NCBI GenBank assembly: GCA_023389055.1
Contig: JAEWFA010000045.1
Location: forward strand, 1-38,738
Source: Pseudomonadota bacterium
Lineage (GTDB): Bacteria > Pseudomonadota > Gammaproteobacteria > Burkholderiales > Burkholderiaceae_E
Direction of reading: 5' to 3'
DNA length: 38,738 nucleotides
The position numbers and the translations under genes are program-made. This document shows positions 21,372 to 29,743 of the stretch, in pieces (the first letter of the stretch is position 1; every line of letters starts with the position of its first letter). The notes under the pieces were generated by a model. It did not search any database and was not told the DNA's origin. It was given only the letters and a program-made list of their open reading frames with translations.

Positions 21372-23084
21372 TCAGGTGGCAGCGGTCCGCTGCGACGATG
21401 CGACCTGCACGCCTGCGGGCGCGGCGCTCCCGCGAAGTTCCCGGCGCAAGACCTTGCCAACATTCGTCTTCGGCAACGGCTCGCTGCGAAACTCGACGAC
21501 GCTCGGAACCTTGTAGCTCGTCAGGTGCTGGCGGCAGTGCGCGAGCAAGGCGTCTTCGGTGAGCGCGGGGTCCTTGCGAACGACGACGGCCTTGACCGCC
21601 TCGCCCGAGCGCGCGTCGGGAACGCCGATCACGCCGGCCTCGAGCACGCCGACGTGGCGGGTCAGGACGTCCTCGATCTCGTTGGGAAACACCTTGAACC
21701 CCGATACGACGATCATGTCCTTCTTGCGATCGGTGATGCGAACGCTCCCGCGCTCGTCCATCACCCCCATGTCGCCGGTGCGCAGCCACCCGTTCGCGGT
21801 GAAGACCTTCGCCGTTTCATCGGCACGGTTCCAGTAGCCCTTCATCACCTGCGGTCCGCGCAGGCAGATCTCGCCGACGTCGCCCGATGCGACGGGTGTG
21901 CCGTCGTCTTCGAGGATCGCCGCTTCGGTGCTCGGGATCGGCACGCCGATGCTTCCCGTCCACTCGCGGATGTCGACGGGGTTGGCGATCGCCACCGGCG
22001 CGGTCTCGGTGAGCCCGTAACCTTCGACGAGCGGCACGCCGGTGCGCTGCATCCAGCGCTGCGCGACCGTCTGCTGCACGGCCATGCCGCCCGCTACTGC
22101 GAGCTTGAGCGCGCGCAGGTCGACGCGCTCGAAACCGGGCGCATCGAGAAGCGCGCGAAACAGCGTGTTCACCCCGATGATCGCCGTGAAGCGCCTGCGC
22201 CGCAGCACGCCGAGAAACGCAGGCATGTCGCGCGGGTTGGCGACGAGCACCGCCTTCGCGCCGATGCTGAAGAACGACAGGCACCCGGTGAGCGCGAAGA
22301 CATGGTAGAGCGGCAGCGGAATGACGATCGTCTCTTCGCCGGGCCGCAGGTTCGGCGAAACCCAGGCAGCGACCTGCAACACGTTCGCCAGCATGTTGCC
22401 GTGCGTGAGCATCGCGCCCTTGGCCACGCCGGTGGTACCGCCCGTGTATTGGAGAAAGGCAAGGTCCTCGCGCGAAAGAGGCGCGTCGTCGAAGGCCTTT
22501 CCGCTTGCGGCGGCCAACGCCTGCTCAAAGCGGATCGAACCATCCAGGCGCCAGGGCGGCACGAGCTTCTTCACGTGCTTGACGACGAAGTTGGTCAACG
22601 CCCGCTTGACCGGCGGCTGCAGGTCGCCCACCTGCGTCGTGACGACGGTGCGCAACGGCGTGGCCCCGATCACCTGCGCCAACGTGTGCGCAAAATTCTC
22701 CAGCACGACGATCGCCGTCGCTCCCGAGTCCTGGAGCTGATGCGCGAGCTCGCGCGGCGTGTACAGCGGATTCACGTTGACCACGACCATGCCGGCGCGC
22801 AGCACGCCGAACATCGCAACGGGGTACTGCAGCAGGTTCGGCATCATCAACGCGACGCGATCGCCGCGGCGCAACTGCGCGTCGGCACGCAGCCACGCCG
22901 CGAAGGCGCGGCTCGCCTCGTCGAGCTCGCGGAACGACAGCACGGTGCCCATCGAGTCGTACGCCGGAAGATCGGCGAAGCGCCCGCAGCAGGAAACGAG
23001 GAGATCCGCGAGCGACTCGAAGGCCGCGGGATCGATGTCGGCGGGAACGCTGCGCGGGTACTGGTCGAGCCACGGTCGGGTCAT
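21372..23084 (-). CDS. Long-chain fatty acid--CoA ligase (FadD-type)
   Basis: A 570-residue acyl-adenylate-forming enzyme. It activates fatty acids with ATP and loads them on CoA. Motifs in order are the P-loop LQYTGGTTGVAKGAMLTHGN, VEGYGLTETAP, GWLRTGDMGVMDERG, KDMIVVSGFKVFPNEIEDVL and the late catalytic Lys in PLPKTNVGKVLRREL. Length matches FadD. I chose ATG 23084, which starts TRPWLDQYPRSVPADI, the normal N-terminus; the frame is open 18 codons further. It is transcribed 54 bases downstream of a cupin gene on the same strand. Confidence 0.95.
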   Translation of the reverse strand: MTRPWLDQYPRSVPADIDPAAFESLADLLVSCCGRFADLPAYDSMGTVLSFRELDEASRAFAAWLRADAQLRRGDRVALMMPNLLQYPVAMFGVLRAGMVVVNVNPLYTPRELAHQLQDSGATAIVVLENFAHTLAQVIGATPLRTVVTTQVGDLQPPVKRALTNFVVKHVKKLVPPWRLDGSIRFEQALAAASGKAFDDAPLSREDLAFLQYTGGTTGVAKGAMLTHGNMLANVLQVAAWVSPNLRPGEETIVIPLPLYHVFALTGCLSFFSIGAKAVLVANPRDMPAFLGVLRRRRFTAIIGVNTLFRALLDAPGFERVDLRALKLAVAGGMAVQQTVAQRWMQRTGVPLVEGYGLTETAPVAIANPVDIREWTGSIGVPIPSTEAAILEDDGTPVASGDVGEICLRGPQVMKGYWNRADETAKVFTANGWLRTGDMGVMDERGSVRITDRKKDMIVVSGFKVFPNEIEDVLTRHVGVLEAGVIGVPDARSGEAVKAVVVRKDPALTEDALLAHCRQHLTSYKVPSVVEFRSEPLPKTNVGKVLRRELRGSAAPAGVQVASSQRTAAT

Positions 23085-23138
23085 CGGGGTGGAAAGCCTC
23101 CGCGGGCGTGAGCAGGCCTGTCGCAATCCGTGCAGCAC

Positions 23139-23564
23139 TCAGTTCGACACGGCAGGTACCAACCCGTACCGGGCCATCACCGCCATCAGCGCGGCCTTGT
23201 CGGGCGGCCCTCCCGCGTTGACGACGTCGGCGACGTCATGGAAGTACTGGACACCGATGTCCGGAGACTGAATGATCAGCGCCCGAGCGCCGATCGGAAA
23301 CGGGTTTGCGAAGGCGTGCGCCACGCCCTTTGGCGTGCTCATGCTCTCGCCGGGGCCCAGGTCTCGCGTTTCGTTTCCAACCGTGTATCGAAGCGTTCCC
23401 TCCAGGACGTACACGCACTCCTCGTTGTGGGAGTGGCTGTGCGCCGGCGGCACGTTGGAGCCCGCCGGCACGGTCAACTCGAATACGCCGAGACCGCCCG
23501 ATCGAGAACCGTCGAGGAGGTAGTTGATACCCAGTTGACCGACCTTCACTTCGAAATTGCTCAT
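23139..23564 (-). CDS. Cupin domain protein
   Basis: A 141-residue single cupin. Motif 1 is PPAHSHSHNEECVYVLEGTLRY with three His and Glu positions, and motif 2 is PGESMSTPKGVAHAFANP with the final His, so a metal site is complete. The reaction is unknown; such proteins are often dioxygenase- or isomerase-like. AGGAAA precedes ATG 23564. It may be cotranscribed with the acyl-CoA ligase. Confidence 0.9.
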   Translation of the reverse strand: MSNFEVKVGQLGINYLLDGSRSGGLGVFELTVPAGSNVPPAHSHSHNEECVYVLEGTLRYTVGNETRDLGPGESMSTPKGVAHAFANPFPIGARALIIQSPDIGVQYFHDVADVVNAGGPPDKAALMAVMARYGLVPAVSN

Positions 23565-23892
23565 GGGTTTTCCTGGTCTGCGACGGTCGACCGGGCGTCG
23601 CGACGCGATGCGTCGCCATCGCGATCGGCGTCAGAGAACACACCGAGCCTGCCGTGCCTGGCTCATCTGAACCAGGTGCTTGCCCGTACTGACATCGTGC
23701 ATTGCGGAGACGATCTTCAGCTTGCGCCCAGTGTACTGACCATGAGGAGCGCCAATGCATCCAATCCGGCGCGCAGGAGGGGAGTTGCCGAAACGCACGA
23801 CCACGGGCGTTCCGGCGCCACACCGCGGAGCCGATGACCACGGGATCGCGCCGAACGACGCGGCGATAAATCCGCGCACGGAGCGCCCGATA
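23565..23892. other. Divergent intergenic region
   Basis: These 328 bases separate the cupin gene (minus) from the MFS gene (plus). Open frames cross the region in several phases, but their composition is Arg/Pro-rich and not protein-like. I see no clear hairpin, repeat or recognisable operator. Part of it is the extended 5' frame of the MFS gene back to 23755. Confidence 0.4.
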
Positions 23893-25296
23893 ATGCTCAC
23901 CGCCCGCCTCTCCTGCTCGCCCATGTCCACCCTCCCCGCCCCGTCGCTGCGCAACCGCGTCTACGAAGTGCTCACCGGCGACGACGTCGACCGCGTCTGC
24001 CTGGACATTCCCGAGGAGAGCTGTCGCGAGCAGCCGCGCAACTTCGTGCTGCACGTCTGCGCGCTGGCGGCGTCGAAGACGGCCGACGGACTGCTCGACC
24101 CGAAGGTCGTGCTCGCCTGGCTGGTCGGCGCGATCGGCGCACCCACCTTCATGCTCGGGCTGCTGGTACCGATCCGCGAGGCGGGCGCGCTGCTGCCGCA
24201 GTTGGTGATCGCCGCGGCGATTCGTTCGATGCCGATCCGCAAATGGGTGTGGGCGATCGGCGCCGTCGCGCAGGGCGCCTGCATGATCGGCATCGCGCTC
24301 GCCGCGCTGCTGCTCGAAGGCGCAGCGGCCGGCTGGGCGATCCTCGCGCTGCTCGCCGCGCTGTCGCTCGCGCGCAGCGCGGGGTCGATCGCGCACAAGG
24401 ACGTCCTCGGCAAGACGGTTCGCAAGGCGACGCGCGGCACGGTGGCGGGGACGGCGGGTACCGCGTCGGCAGTGGCCGTACTCGTGTTTGGCGTGCTGCT
24501 CGGCGCCGGGATCGTCGAGCGATCGATCGCGACGATCGCGGCCGCGTTGGTCGTGGGCGGCGCGCTGTGGATCGCTGCGGCACTGCTCTTCGCGTCGTTG
24601 GCCGAATCGCCCGGTGCCACCGAGGGCGGCGGCAATGCGCTGGCCGTTGCGCTGCGCCAGTTCGGACTGCTGCGCGACGATCCGCAGCTCGTGCGCTTCA
24701 TCGCCGTGCGCTGCCTGCTGATGGCGACTGCGCTCGCGCCGCCCTTCGTCGTTGCGCTCGGCGAGCGCGAATCGGCGCACGCAGGTACCGGCACGCTCGG
24801 CCCCTTCGTCATTGCCGCGGCGCTCGCGTCGATCTCCAGCAGCTACGTCTGGGGCCGGTTGTCCGACGTATCGAGCCGGCGCGTTCTCGTCGTCGCGTCA
24901 GCGATGGGCGCGGTGTGCCTGCTGCTGGCAGCGGCGATCGGCGCGGGCTTCGGCGAGCCTTTCGGCGTCGATGCGGACTCGATGCTGGCGCTGCCGGCGC
25001 TCGTCTTCGTCGCGACGATCGCCGACCAGGGGGTGAAGCTCGGCCGCACCACGCATGTGGTCGACATGTCGGGTACCGGGGACCGCGGCGCGTACACCGC
25101 GTTGACCAACACGATCGGCGGCGTCGCGATGCTCGGCGCCGGCGTCTTCGGCCTGATCGACCAGCGGTTCGGCGCGGTGACGGTGCTCGCGCTGCTGGCG
25201 CTGATGTGCGTCGTCGCGATGCGGCTTGCGGCGGGACTCGAGGAGGTGCAGCGGGTCGGATCGGCGGTCGCCGACGCCGGCACCGGCCCCGCGTAG
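23893..25296 (+). CDS. MFS transporter
   Basis: A 467-residue membrane protein with many hydrophobic helices separated by short basic loops, in two halves around a central loop near SLAESPGATEGGGNALAV. Before the first membrane segment it has a cytosolic N-terminus LRNRVYEVLTGDDVDRVCLD, with RNFVLHVCALAASKTADGLLDPKVVLAWL starting the domain. It belongs to a less-studied major facilitator group; substrate unknown. GGAG precedes ATG 23893; an ATG at 23923 is an alternative lacking a Shine-Dalgarno. It converges on the sigma54 activator gene. Confidence 0.85.
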   Translation: MLTARLSCSPMSTLPAPSLRNRVYEVLTGDDVDRVCLDIPEESCREQPRNFVLHVCALAASKTADGLLDPKVVLAWLVGAIGAPTFMLGLLVPIREAGALLPQLVIAAAIRSMPIRKWVWAIGAVAQGACMIGIALAALLLEGAAAGWAILALLAALSLARSAGSIAHKDVLGKTVRKATRGTVAGTAGTASAVAVLVFGVLLGAGIVERSIATIAAALVVGGALWIAAALLFASLAESPGATEGGGNALAVALRQFGLLRDDPQLVRFIAVRCLLMATALAPPFVVALGERESAHAGTGTLGPFVIAAALASISSSYVWGRLSDVSSRRVLVVASAMGAVCLLLAAAIGAGFGEPFGVDADSMLALPALVFVATIADQGVKLGRTTHVVDMSGTGDRGAYTALTNTIGGVAMLGAGVFGLIDQRFGAVTVLALLALMCVVAMRLAAGLEEVQRVGSAVADAGTGPA

Positions 25297-25318
25297 TCGG
25301 TACGTCCCGAGCCAAGCT

Positions 25319-25366
25319 CCGAGCCGGCTCGGGGCCCGGGGCGCGGCGCCCAGGCGCCGCCGCGCC
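25319..25366. terminator. GC-rich hairpins between convergent genes
   Basis: A 14-base perfect palindrome CCGAGCCGGCTCGG (25319-25332) is followed by a second stem from 25340 to 25366 (GGCGCGGCGCC paired imperfectly with GGCGCCGCCGCGCC). Located between the convergent MFS and sigma54-activator stops, they could end transcription from both sides, though no T-run is visible. Confidence 0.4.
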
Positions 25367-26926
25367 TTACGGCTCGTTGCCCGACACGAGCTCCGGGAAC
25401 TGCGCGAGCTTCTGGTACAGCGTCGCGCGCGCGATGCCCAGCCGCCGCGCGGCGCGCAGCCGGTTGCCGCCCGTTTCGCGCAGGGCCTCGGCGATGGCGA
25501 CGCGTTCGAGTTCGGCGATGCGCTCGGGCAGCGGCCGGGTCGAAGCGGTGCCGGCGGACAGGTCCGGATCGCGTTGCCTCACGTCGGCGCCGACACCGCT
25601 GCCGTCGGGCAGCGAAACGAAATGCCGCGGCGTTCGGCTCGCGCCGGCGAGCGCAGGCGCATCCGACGTCGGCAGGACCGTCACGACGCGCTCGATCTCC
25701 GGCAGCACCGCCCGCAGCGCGTCGGGCGTCAGGCGCATTCCGTCCCACAGCGAGCACGCGCGCTCGAGCACGTTGCGCAGTTCGCGCACGTTGCCGGGCC
25801 ACGGCATGCGCGTCAGCGCCTCGAGCGCGTCGCGCTCGATCTCTTTCGGCAACATCTCGTGCTCCAGCGCGATCTGCTCGAGCAGGTGCTCGCACAACGG
25901 CTCGAGGTCCTCGACGCGCTCGCGCAGCGGCGGCAAGCGGATCGGCAGGACGTTCAACCGGTAGTACAGGTCGGCGCGGAAGCGCCCGTCGGCGACGAGC
26001 GTTTCGAGATCGACGCTGCTGGCAGCGATCACGCGTACGTCGACGCGCTTCATCGTGTTGGAACCGAGCGGCTCGACCTCGCGCTCCTGCAGCGAGCGCA
26101 GCAGCTTCGCCTGCAGCGCCGGCGGCATGTCTCCGATCTCGTCGAGGAAGAGCGTCCCGCCGTCGGCGAGCGCGAACTTGCCGTCGCGGCCGCGCCGATC
26201 GGCGCCCGTGTAGGCGCCCGGCGCGACGCCGAAGAACTCGGCCTCCAGCAGCGTCTCGGGGATCGCCGCGACGTTCACCGCGATGAAGGGGCCGCGGGCG
26301 CGGCGCGACGCCGCGTGGATCGCCTGCGCGAGCAGCTCCTTGCCCGTGCCGGTCTCGCCCAGCAGCAGCACCGTCGTGTTCAGCACGGCGGCGCGGCGCG
26401 CCCGGCTCTTCACCTCGAGCGCCCGTTCGCTGTTGCCGACGAAGTTCGAGAACGTGTAGCGGGTGCGCCGCTGGCGCGCCAGCTCCTTGTGCGCCTGCGC
26501 CAACTCGCTCTGCAACCGCCCGAGCTTGCCGATCAGCGGCTTGAGCGACTCGATCTCGTCGAACAGGATCAGGCCGACCGCACCGATCACCGCGCCCGAG
26601 TCGTCGCGCAGCGGAAAGCGCGAGACGAGATAGGTTCCCGCCTTGTTCTCGAGGATGTCGAGCAGGATCGGCTTGCCGGTCTGGACGACGTGCCGCATCA
26701 GCGTGTTCGGCACGACTTCCTCCACCGGACGACCGATGATCTGCTCGACCGACGAGAAGCCCAGGCTCGTCATGTTGCGCTGCCAGCGGTCGTCGGCCCA
26801 GACGATGCGCGACGACGCGTCGACGACGAGGATGCCTTCGCACTGCTCGGAAAGCTGGCCGAAGAAGGTCTCGGCGGCCAGGCGCAGCACGCGCTCGGAA
26901 TCGTGGAAGGCCTCGAGCGCGCGCAC
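25367..26926 (-). CDS. PAS domain sigma54-dependent transcriptional activator
   Basis: A 519-residue enhancer-binding protein. A PAS-like sensor occupies about residues 25-125 (GILVVDASSRIVWADDRWQR). The AAA+ domain has Walker A GETGTGKE (190-197), a sigma54-contact loop GAYTGA (237-242; the canonical form is GAFTGA, and Tyr is a known tolerated variant), Walker B GGTLFLDEIGD and NVRELRNVLERA. The C-terminal Fis-type helix-turn-helix is near IAEALRETGGNRLRAARRLGIARATLYQKL. It would activate sigma54 promoters on an unknown signal. The start is uncertain: GTG 26926 falls 17 bases after the upstream stop and precedes the first well-behaved residues, but has no good Shine-Dalgarno. It is the last gene of the five-gene regulatory operon. 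Confidence 0.88.
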   Translation of the reverse strand: MRALEAFHDSERVLRLAAETFFGQLSEQCEGILVVDASSRIVWADDRWQRNMTSLGFSSVEQIIGRPVEEVVPNTLMRHVVQTGKPILLDILENKAGTYLVSRFPLRDDSGAVIGAVGLILFDEIESLKPLIGKLGRLQSELAQAHKELARQRRTRYTFSNFVGNSERALEVKSRARRAAVLNTTVLLLGETGTGKELLAQAIHAASRRARGPFIAVNVAAIPETLLEAEFFGVAPGAYTGADRRGRDGKFALADGGTLFLDEIGDMPPALQAKLLRSLQEREVEPLGSNTMKRVDVRVIAASSVDLETLVADGRFRADLYYRLNVLPIRLPPLRERVEDLEPLCEHLLEQIALEHEMLPKEIERDALEALTRMPWPGNVRELRNVLERACSLWDGMRLTPDALRAVLPEIERVVTVLPTSDAPALAGASRTPRHFVSLPDGSGVGADVRQRDPDLSAGTASTRPLPERIAELERVAIAEALRETGGNRLRAARRLGIARATLYQKLAQFPELVSGNEP

Positions 26927-26943
26927 GGTCGGACGACGCGGCG

Positions 26944-27645
26944 TCAGCGCACGTTGATCACCCGCATGCCCTGCAGGCGGCCGTTGGGCCCGTCGAGCAC
27001 GCGGATCGTCGTCTGTCTTGCCGTGAAGCCCTCGGGCAGCGGCAACACGCCCTGCAGGTGCTCGTACGACGCCAGGTTCACCTCGACCGGGTCGAGCGTG
27101 ACCGTACCGTTCGCACCGCTGGCGCGCGAGCCCGCAACCACGAATTGCAGGAGGCCGCGAAACGGTTTGCCGCCTTTCGTGTCGCGCGTCAGCAGCACGT
27201 GATAGGCGAGCCGGCCGTTTTCGTTCGCGAAGCGTGCGGCACGCACGTCGACCGCTCCGTCGCGCGGGTCGGCAGGCAGCACGTCCAGGAAGAGCGCGAT
27301 GTCCTGCTGCAGCTTGCGAACCTGTTCGCGCGCGCCGGCAAGCTCGCCCGACAGGCGTTTCGTTTCGGTCTCGCTCGACTGCGATTGCCGGGTCGAGTCG
27401 GCGAGCGAAGCCTGCAGTTGCGTGCGCTCGGCGTCGAGTTCGCCGACGCGCGCCTGCAGGCGCTGCGACTCCTCGGGGCTCAACCGCTTCGGAAGATATT
27501 CCTCCTGCACGTACAGCAGGCCGCCTGCGCCGGTGGCGATGCCCACGAGCAGCAGCACGAGCCACCGCGGAATGCCCCACGAGCGCCGCCTGCGATACCC
27601 GTGCGGTTCGAAGACGACCGGCCCTCCGCGTCCGAACAATGCCAT
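26944..27645 (-). CDS. Coiled-coil inner-membrane protein (DUF6776-like)
   Basis: A 233-residue protein with a basic N-terminus, one membrane helix about residues 22-40 (IPRWLVLLLVGIATGAGGLL), and a long charged helix from about 45 to 115 (RLQARVGELDAERTQLQASL) that predicts a coiled coil. It ends in a beta-rich periplasmic domain with VLLTRDTKGGKPFRGLLQF. This plan matches a family of unknown function seen in Burkholderiales (my recollection is DUF6776). ATG 27645 has GGAGG about 12 bases upstream. It lies 101 bases after the TssQ gene and 17 before the sigma54 activator. Confidence 0.75.
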   Translation of the reverse strand: MALFGRGGPVVFEPHGYRRRRSWGIPRWLVLLLVGIATGAGGLLYVQEEYLPKRLSPEESQRLQARVGELDAERTQLQASLADSTRQSQSSETETKRLSGELAGAREQVRKLQQDIALFLDVLPADPRDGAVDVRAARFANENGRLAYHVLLTRDTKGGKPFRGLLQFVVAGSRASGANGTVTLDPVEVNLASYEHLQGVLPLPEGFTARQTTIRVLDGPNGRLQGMRVINVR

Positions 27646-27746
27646 CGCGCGCTGTTTCCTCCCCAGAAGGGGCGAAGAATAACGCGTGGGGCCGCCGCCG
27701 GTCCGGAAGCGGGCAGGGGAAAGGCGCGGGTCGCCCCCCGTTGGCC

Positions 27747-28196
27747 TCAGTTCGCGCGCTTGTCGGCCGCCTTGCGCGCCTGCGCGAAGACCGGCCCCCA
27801 CAGCGGATGGCCCGCCTCGGCCGGTTTCAGCGCGAAGTCGGAGTCGATCGCGAGCACGCGATCGAAAGTGCGCCGGCACAGCGTGCGCCGGTTCGTCACG
27901 CAGTAGCTGAACGCGAGGTACTTGCCGGCCTCGACGCGGGTGGCGAGATCCGACTGCTCGATCTCGGGCGCGTTCAGCGCACGGATCGCGCCACCGAAGT
28001 CGCCCGCGTCGTAGAGACCCACGCCTTCGGCGAGCTTGCGCCGACCCTGCTCGTCGGCAGTCGAACTCGCGGCGGCGGTGCCGCCGATCGATCCGGCCCA
28101 GTCCTGCACGGTCGCGCAGCCGCCGAGCAGCAACGCGAGCGTCAACGTTGCGGCCGCCAGCGGCCGAGAGGATCTTCCTGCGGGTTCGTTCGTCAT
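27747..28196 (-). CDS. TssQ-like lipoprotein (type VI secretion-associated)
   Basis: A 149-residue lipoprotein with signal peptide and lipobox LLGGC (Cys near residue 27). The mature part carries a TPR-like helical motif LAEGVGLYDAGDFGGAIRAL and then KYLAFSYCVTNRRTLCRRTF and GHPLWGPVFAQA. This pattern fits the TssQ family, described as a T6SS-associated lipoprotein. Three Cys in the mature domain (CVTNRRTLCRR plus the lipid Cys) are notable. ATG 28196 overlaps the kinase stop as ATGA, so they are co-translated. No structural T6SS genes are in the window. Confidence 0.75.
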   Translation of the reverse strand: MTNEPAGRSSRPLAAATLTLALLLGGCATVQDWAGSIGGTAAASSTADEQGRRKLAEGVGLYDAGDFGGAIRALNAPEIEQSDLATRVEAGKYLAFSYCVTNRRTLCRRTFDRVLAIDSDFALKPAEAGHPLWGPVFAQARKAADKRAN

Positions 28197-29743
28197 GGAA
28201 AGCGATGGGAGAGGGTGGTTCGCTTGCCCGCCACGACGTCGATGTTCTTCGTCCACGTCGGGCCGGCCGGGTTTCGGATCTCGATGCGATGCGCACCGGC
28301 ATCGAGGGTGAGTTGCTTCAACGGCGGCGTGACGCCTCGGGAGGCGCCGTCGACGAAGACCTCTCCCCACGGACTCACCGTGAACCGGACGGTCCCGGTG
28401 GCCGCAACGGCGGCGGTCGCGGGGGTCCGCTCGGCTGCCCCGTCGGCGGCCACCTGCAGCGCTTCCGGGTCAAGGGACAGCGCCGACGACACGCCCTGCG
28501 CGTTCGGCGTCGACGGAACGGCGGCAGTATCCTCGTCGCTCGCGAAAGACGCGATCGGCGTCCGCGCGGCGCTGGCGGTCGCGGGCGGCGCGCTGGCCGT
28601 CGCGGGCGGAGCGCTGGCCGTCGCGGACAGAGACACCTTCTCCTGCGTGTCGAGCCCCAGCCAAACCCAGCCGGCGACGAGCGCCGCGACGGCGACCGCG
28701 CCGGCCCACGCAAGCGGGGCGCGGCGCGCCCGTCGTTCGACGGCGGGTGTCGATTCGTCCGCAGCCGCGAGATTCATCGGGCCGGGTGGCGACGAAGCGC
28801 ATTCCGCAGATGCCTCGACGGCGGCGATGCCTTCGTCGGGCGACGCGGCGAACAGCAGCGAGCGGAACTCCCCGACGGTGCGCGGGCGCTGCTCCGGCCG
28901 GATCGACAGCCCGCGATCGATCGCCTCGAGAAAGCGCCGGCTGTAGCCCGCGGGGTGCAGCGCGGCGAGCGAAGGCAGCGAATCGTGCATCACGCGCGAC
29001 GCCGACGCCGGCGGCATCCGGTTCGTCACCGCGTAGTGCAGGACCGCCGCGACCGCGTAGATGTCCGTCCACGGACCCTGTCGACAGGCCGGGTCGTCGG
29101 CGTATTGCTCGATCGGCGCGTAGCCGGGCTTGAGCATCACGGTCAGCGCGCGGTCGCTCTCGCCGATCACTCGACGCGCGGCGCCCAGGTCCAGCAGCAG
29201 CGCCTTGCCGTCGTTGCGGATCAGGATGTTGTCGGCCGAGACGTCGCGGTGATAGCAGTCCTCGCCGTGCATGTGCTCGAGCGCATCGAGCACCGGCCGG
29301 ATCACCGACTTCAGCCACGCCTCGTCGATCGTGTGCGGGCCATTGGCGAGCACCTGGTCGAGCGTGCGCCCTTCGTAGAAGGGCATCACCATGTACGCGG
29401 TGCCGTTCTGCTCCCAGAAGTGCAGCACTTCGAGCAGTCCCGGATGGCGGAACTGCGCGAGCAGCCGCGCCTCGGCGAGGAAGCTGCGGCGCCCGAGCTC
29501 GAAAGTCTTCGCGTAGCGGCTCGAGACGACGTTCACCGTGCCGTCGATGCGCGCCGCGAGTTGCGCCGGCATGTACTCCTTGATCGCGACTCGCCGCTGC
29601 AGCGTGAGGTCCTCGGCCTCGTAGACGATGCCGAACCCGCCCTGGCCGACGACGCGCGTGATGAGGAAGTCGCCCAGGCGCTGGCCGGGTTCGAGCGTCA
29701 TCGAACTGGGCGCCGAGACGAGCGCTTCGGTCGGGGGGCTCAT
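28193..29743 (-). CDS. Serine/threonine protein kinase with C-terminal PEGA domain
   Basis: A 516-residue membrane-bound Hanks-type kinase. The Gly-rich loop is QGGFGIVYEA (34-43), the ATP-binding Lys is Lys55 in VAIKEY, the catalytic loop is HRDVSADN (Asp167), the metal motif is DLG (185-187) rather than DFG, and the activation-segment GYAPIEQY follows. A membrane helix spans about 343-364. The outer part has an Ala/Pro/Ser linker with a short repeat and ends in a PEGA domain (about 450-516, FTVSPWGEVFVDGASRG). It resembles the PpkA-type kinases that control T6SS, which fits the downstream TssQ gene. Its ATG overlaps the GGDEF-EAL stop as ATGA. Confidence 0.92.
   Translation of the reverse strand: MSPPTEALVSAPSSMTLEPGQRLGDFLITRVVGQGGFGIVYEAEDLTLQRRVAIKEYMPAQLAARIDGTVNVVSSRYAKTFELGRRSFLAEARLLAQFRHPGLLEVLHFWEQNGTAYMVMPFYEGRTLDQVLANGPHTIDEAWLKSVIRPVLDALEHMHGEDCYHRDVSADNILIRNDGKALLLDLGAARRVIGESDRALTVMLKPGYAPIEQYADDPACRQGPWTDIYAVAAVLHYAVTNRMPPASASRVMHDSLPSLAALHPAGYSRRFLEAIDRGLSIRPEQRPRTVGEFRSLLFAASPDEGIAAVEASAECASSPPGPMNLAAADESTPAVERRARRAPLAWAGAVAVAALVAGWVWLGLDTQEKVSLSATASAPPATASAPPATASAARTPIASFASDEDTAAVPSTPNAQGVSSALSLDPEALQVAADGAAERTPATAAVAATGTVRFTVSPWGEVFVDGASRGVTPPLKQLTLDAGAHRIEIRNPAGPTWTKNIDVVAGKRTTLSHRFP
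28569..28631 (-). repeat. Three copies of a 21-base repeat in the kinase linker
   Basis: The plus-strand unit GCGCTGGCSGTCGCGGGCGGM (28569-28589, 28590-28610, 28611-28631, the last partly diverged) encodes an APPATAS-type linker just outside the membrane. Such in-frame repeats change linker length by slippage. Confidence 0.75.

Noticed and set aside
21525..23111. Plus-strand 528-codon frame opposite the acyl-CoA ligase
   Set aside because: Shadow of FadD; the real gene has all AMP-binding motifs on the minus strand.
25319..25332. Palindrome CCGAGCCGGCTCGG as a regulator binding site
   Set aside because: It lies between convergent stop codons with no promoter nearby, so a termination role is more likely.
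28569..28631. Short tandem repeats considered as a CRISPR array
   Set aside because: Units are contiguous 21-mers without spacers and lie within a coding frame.
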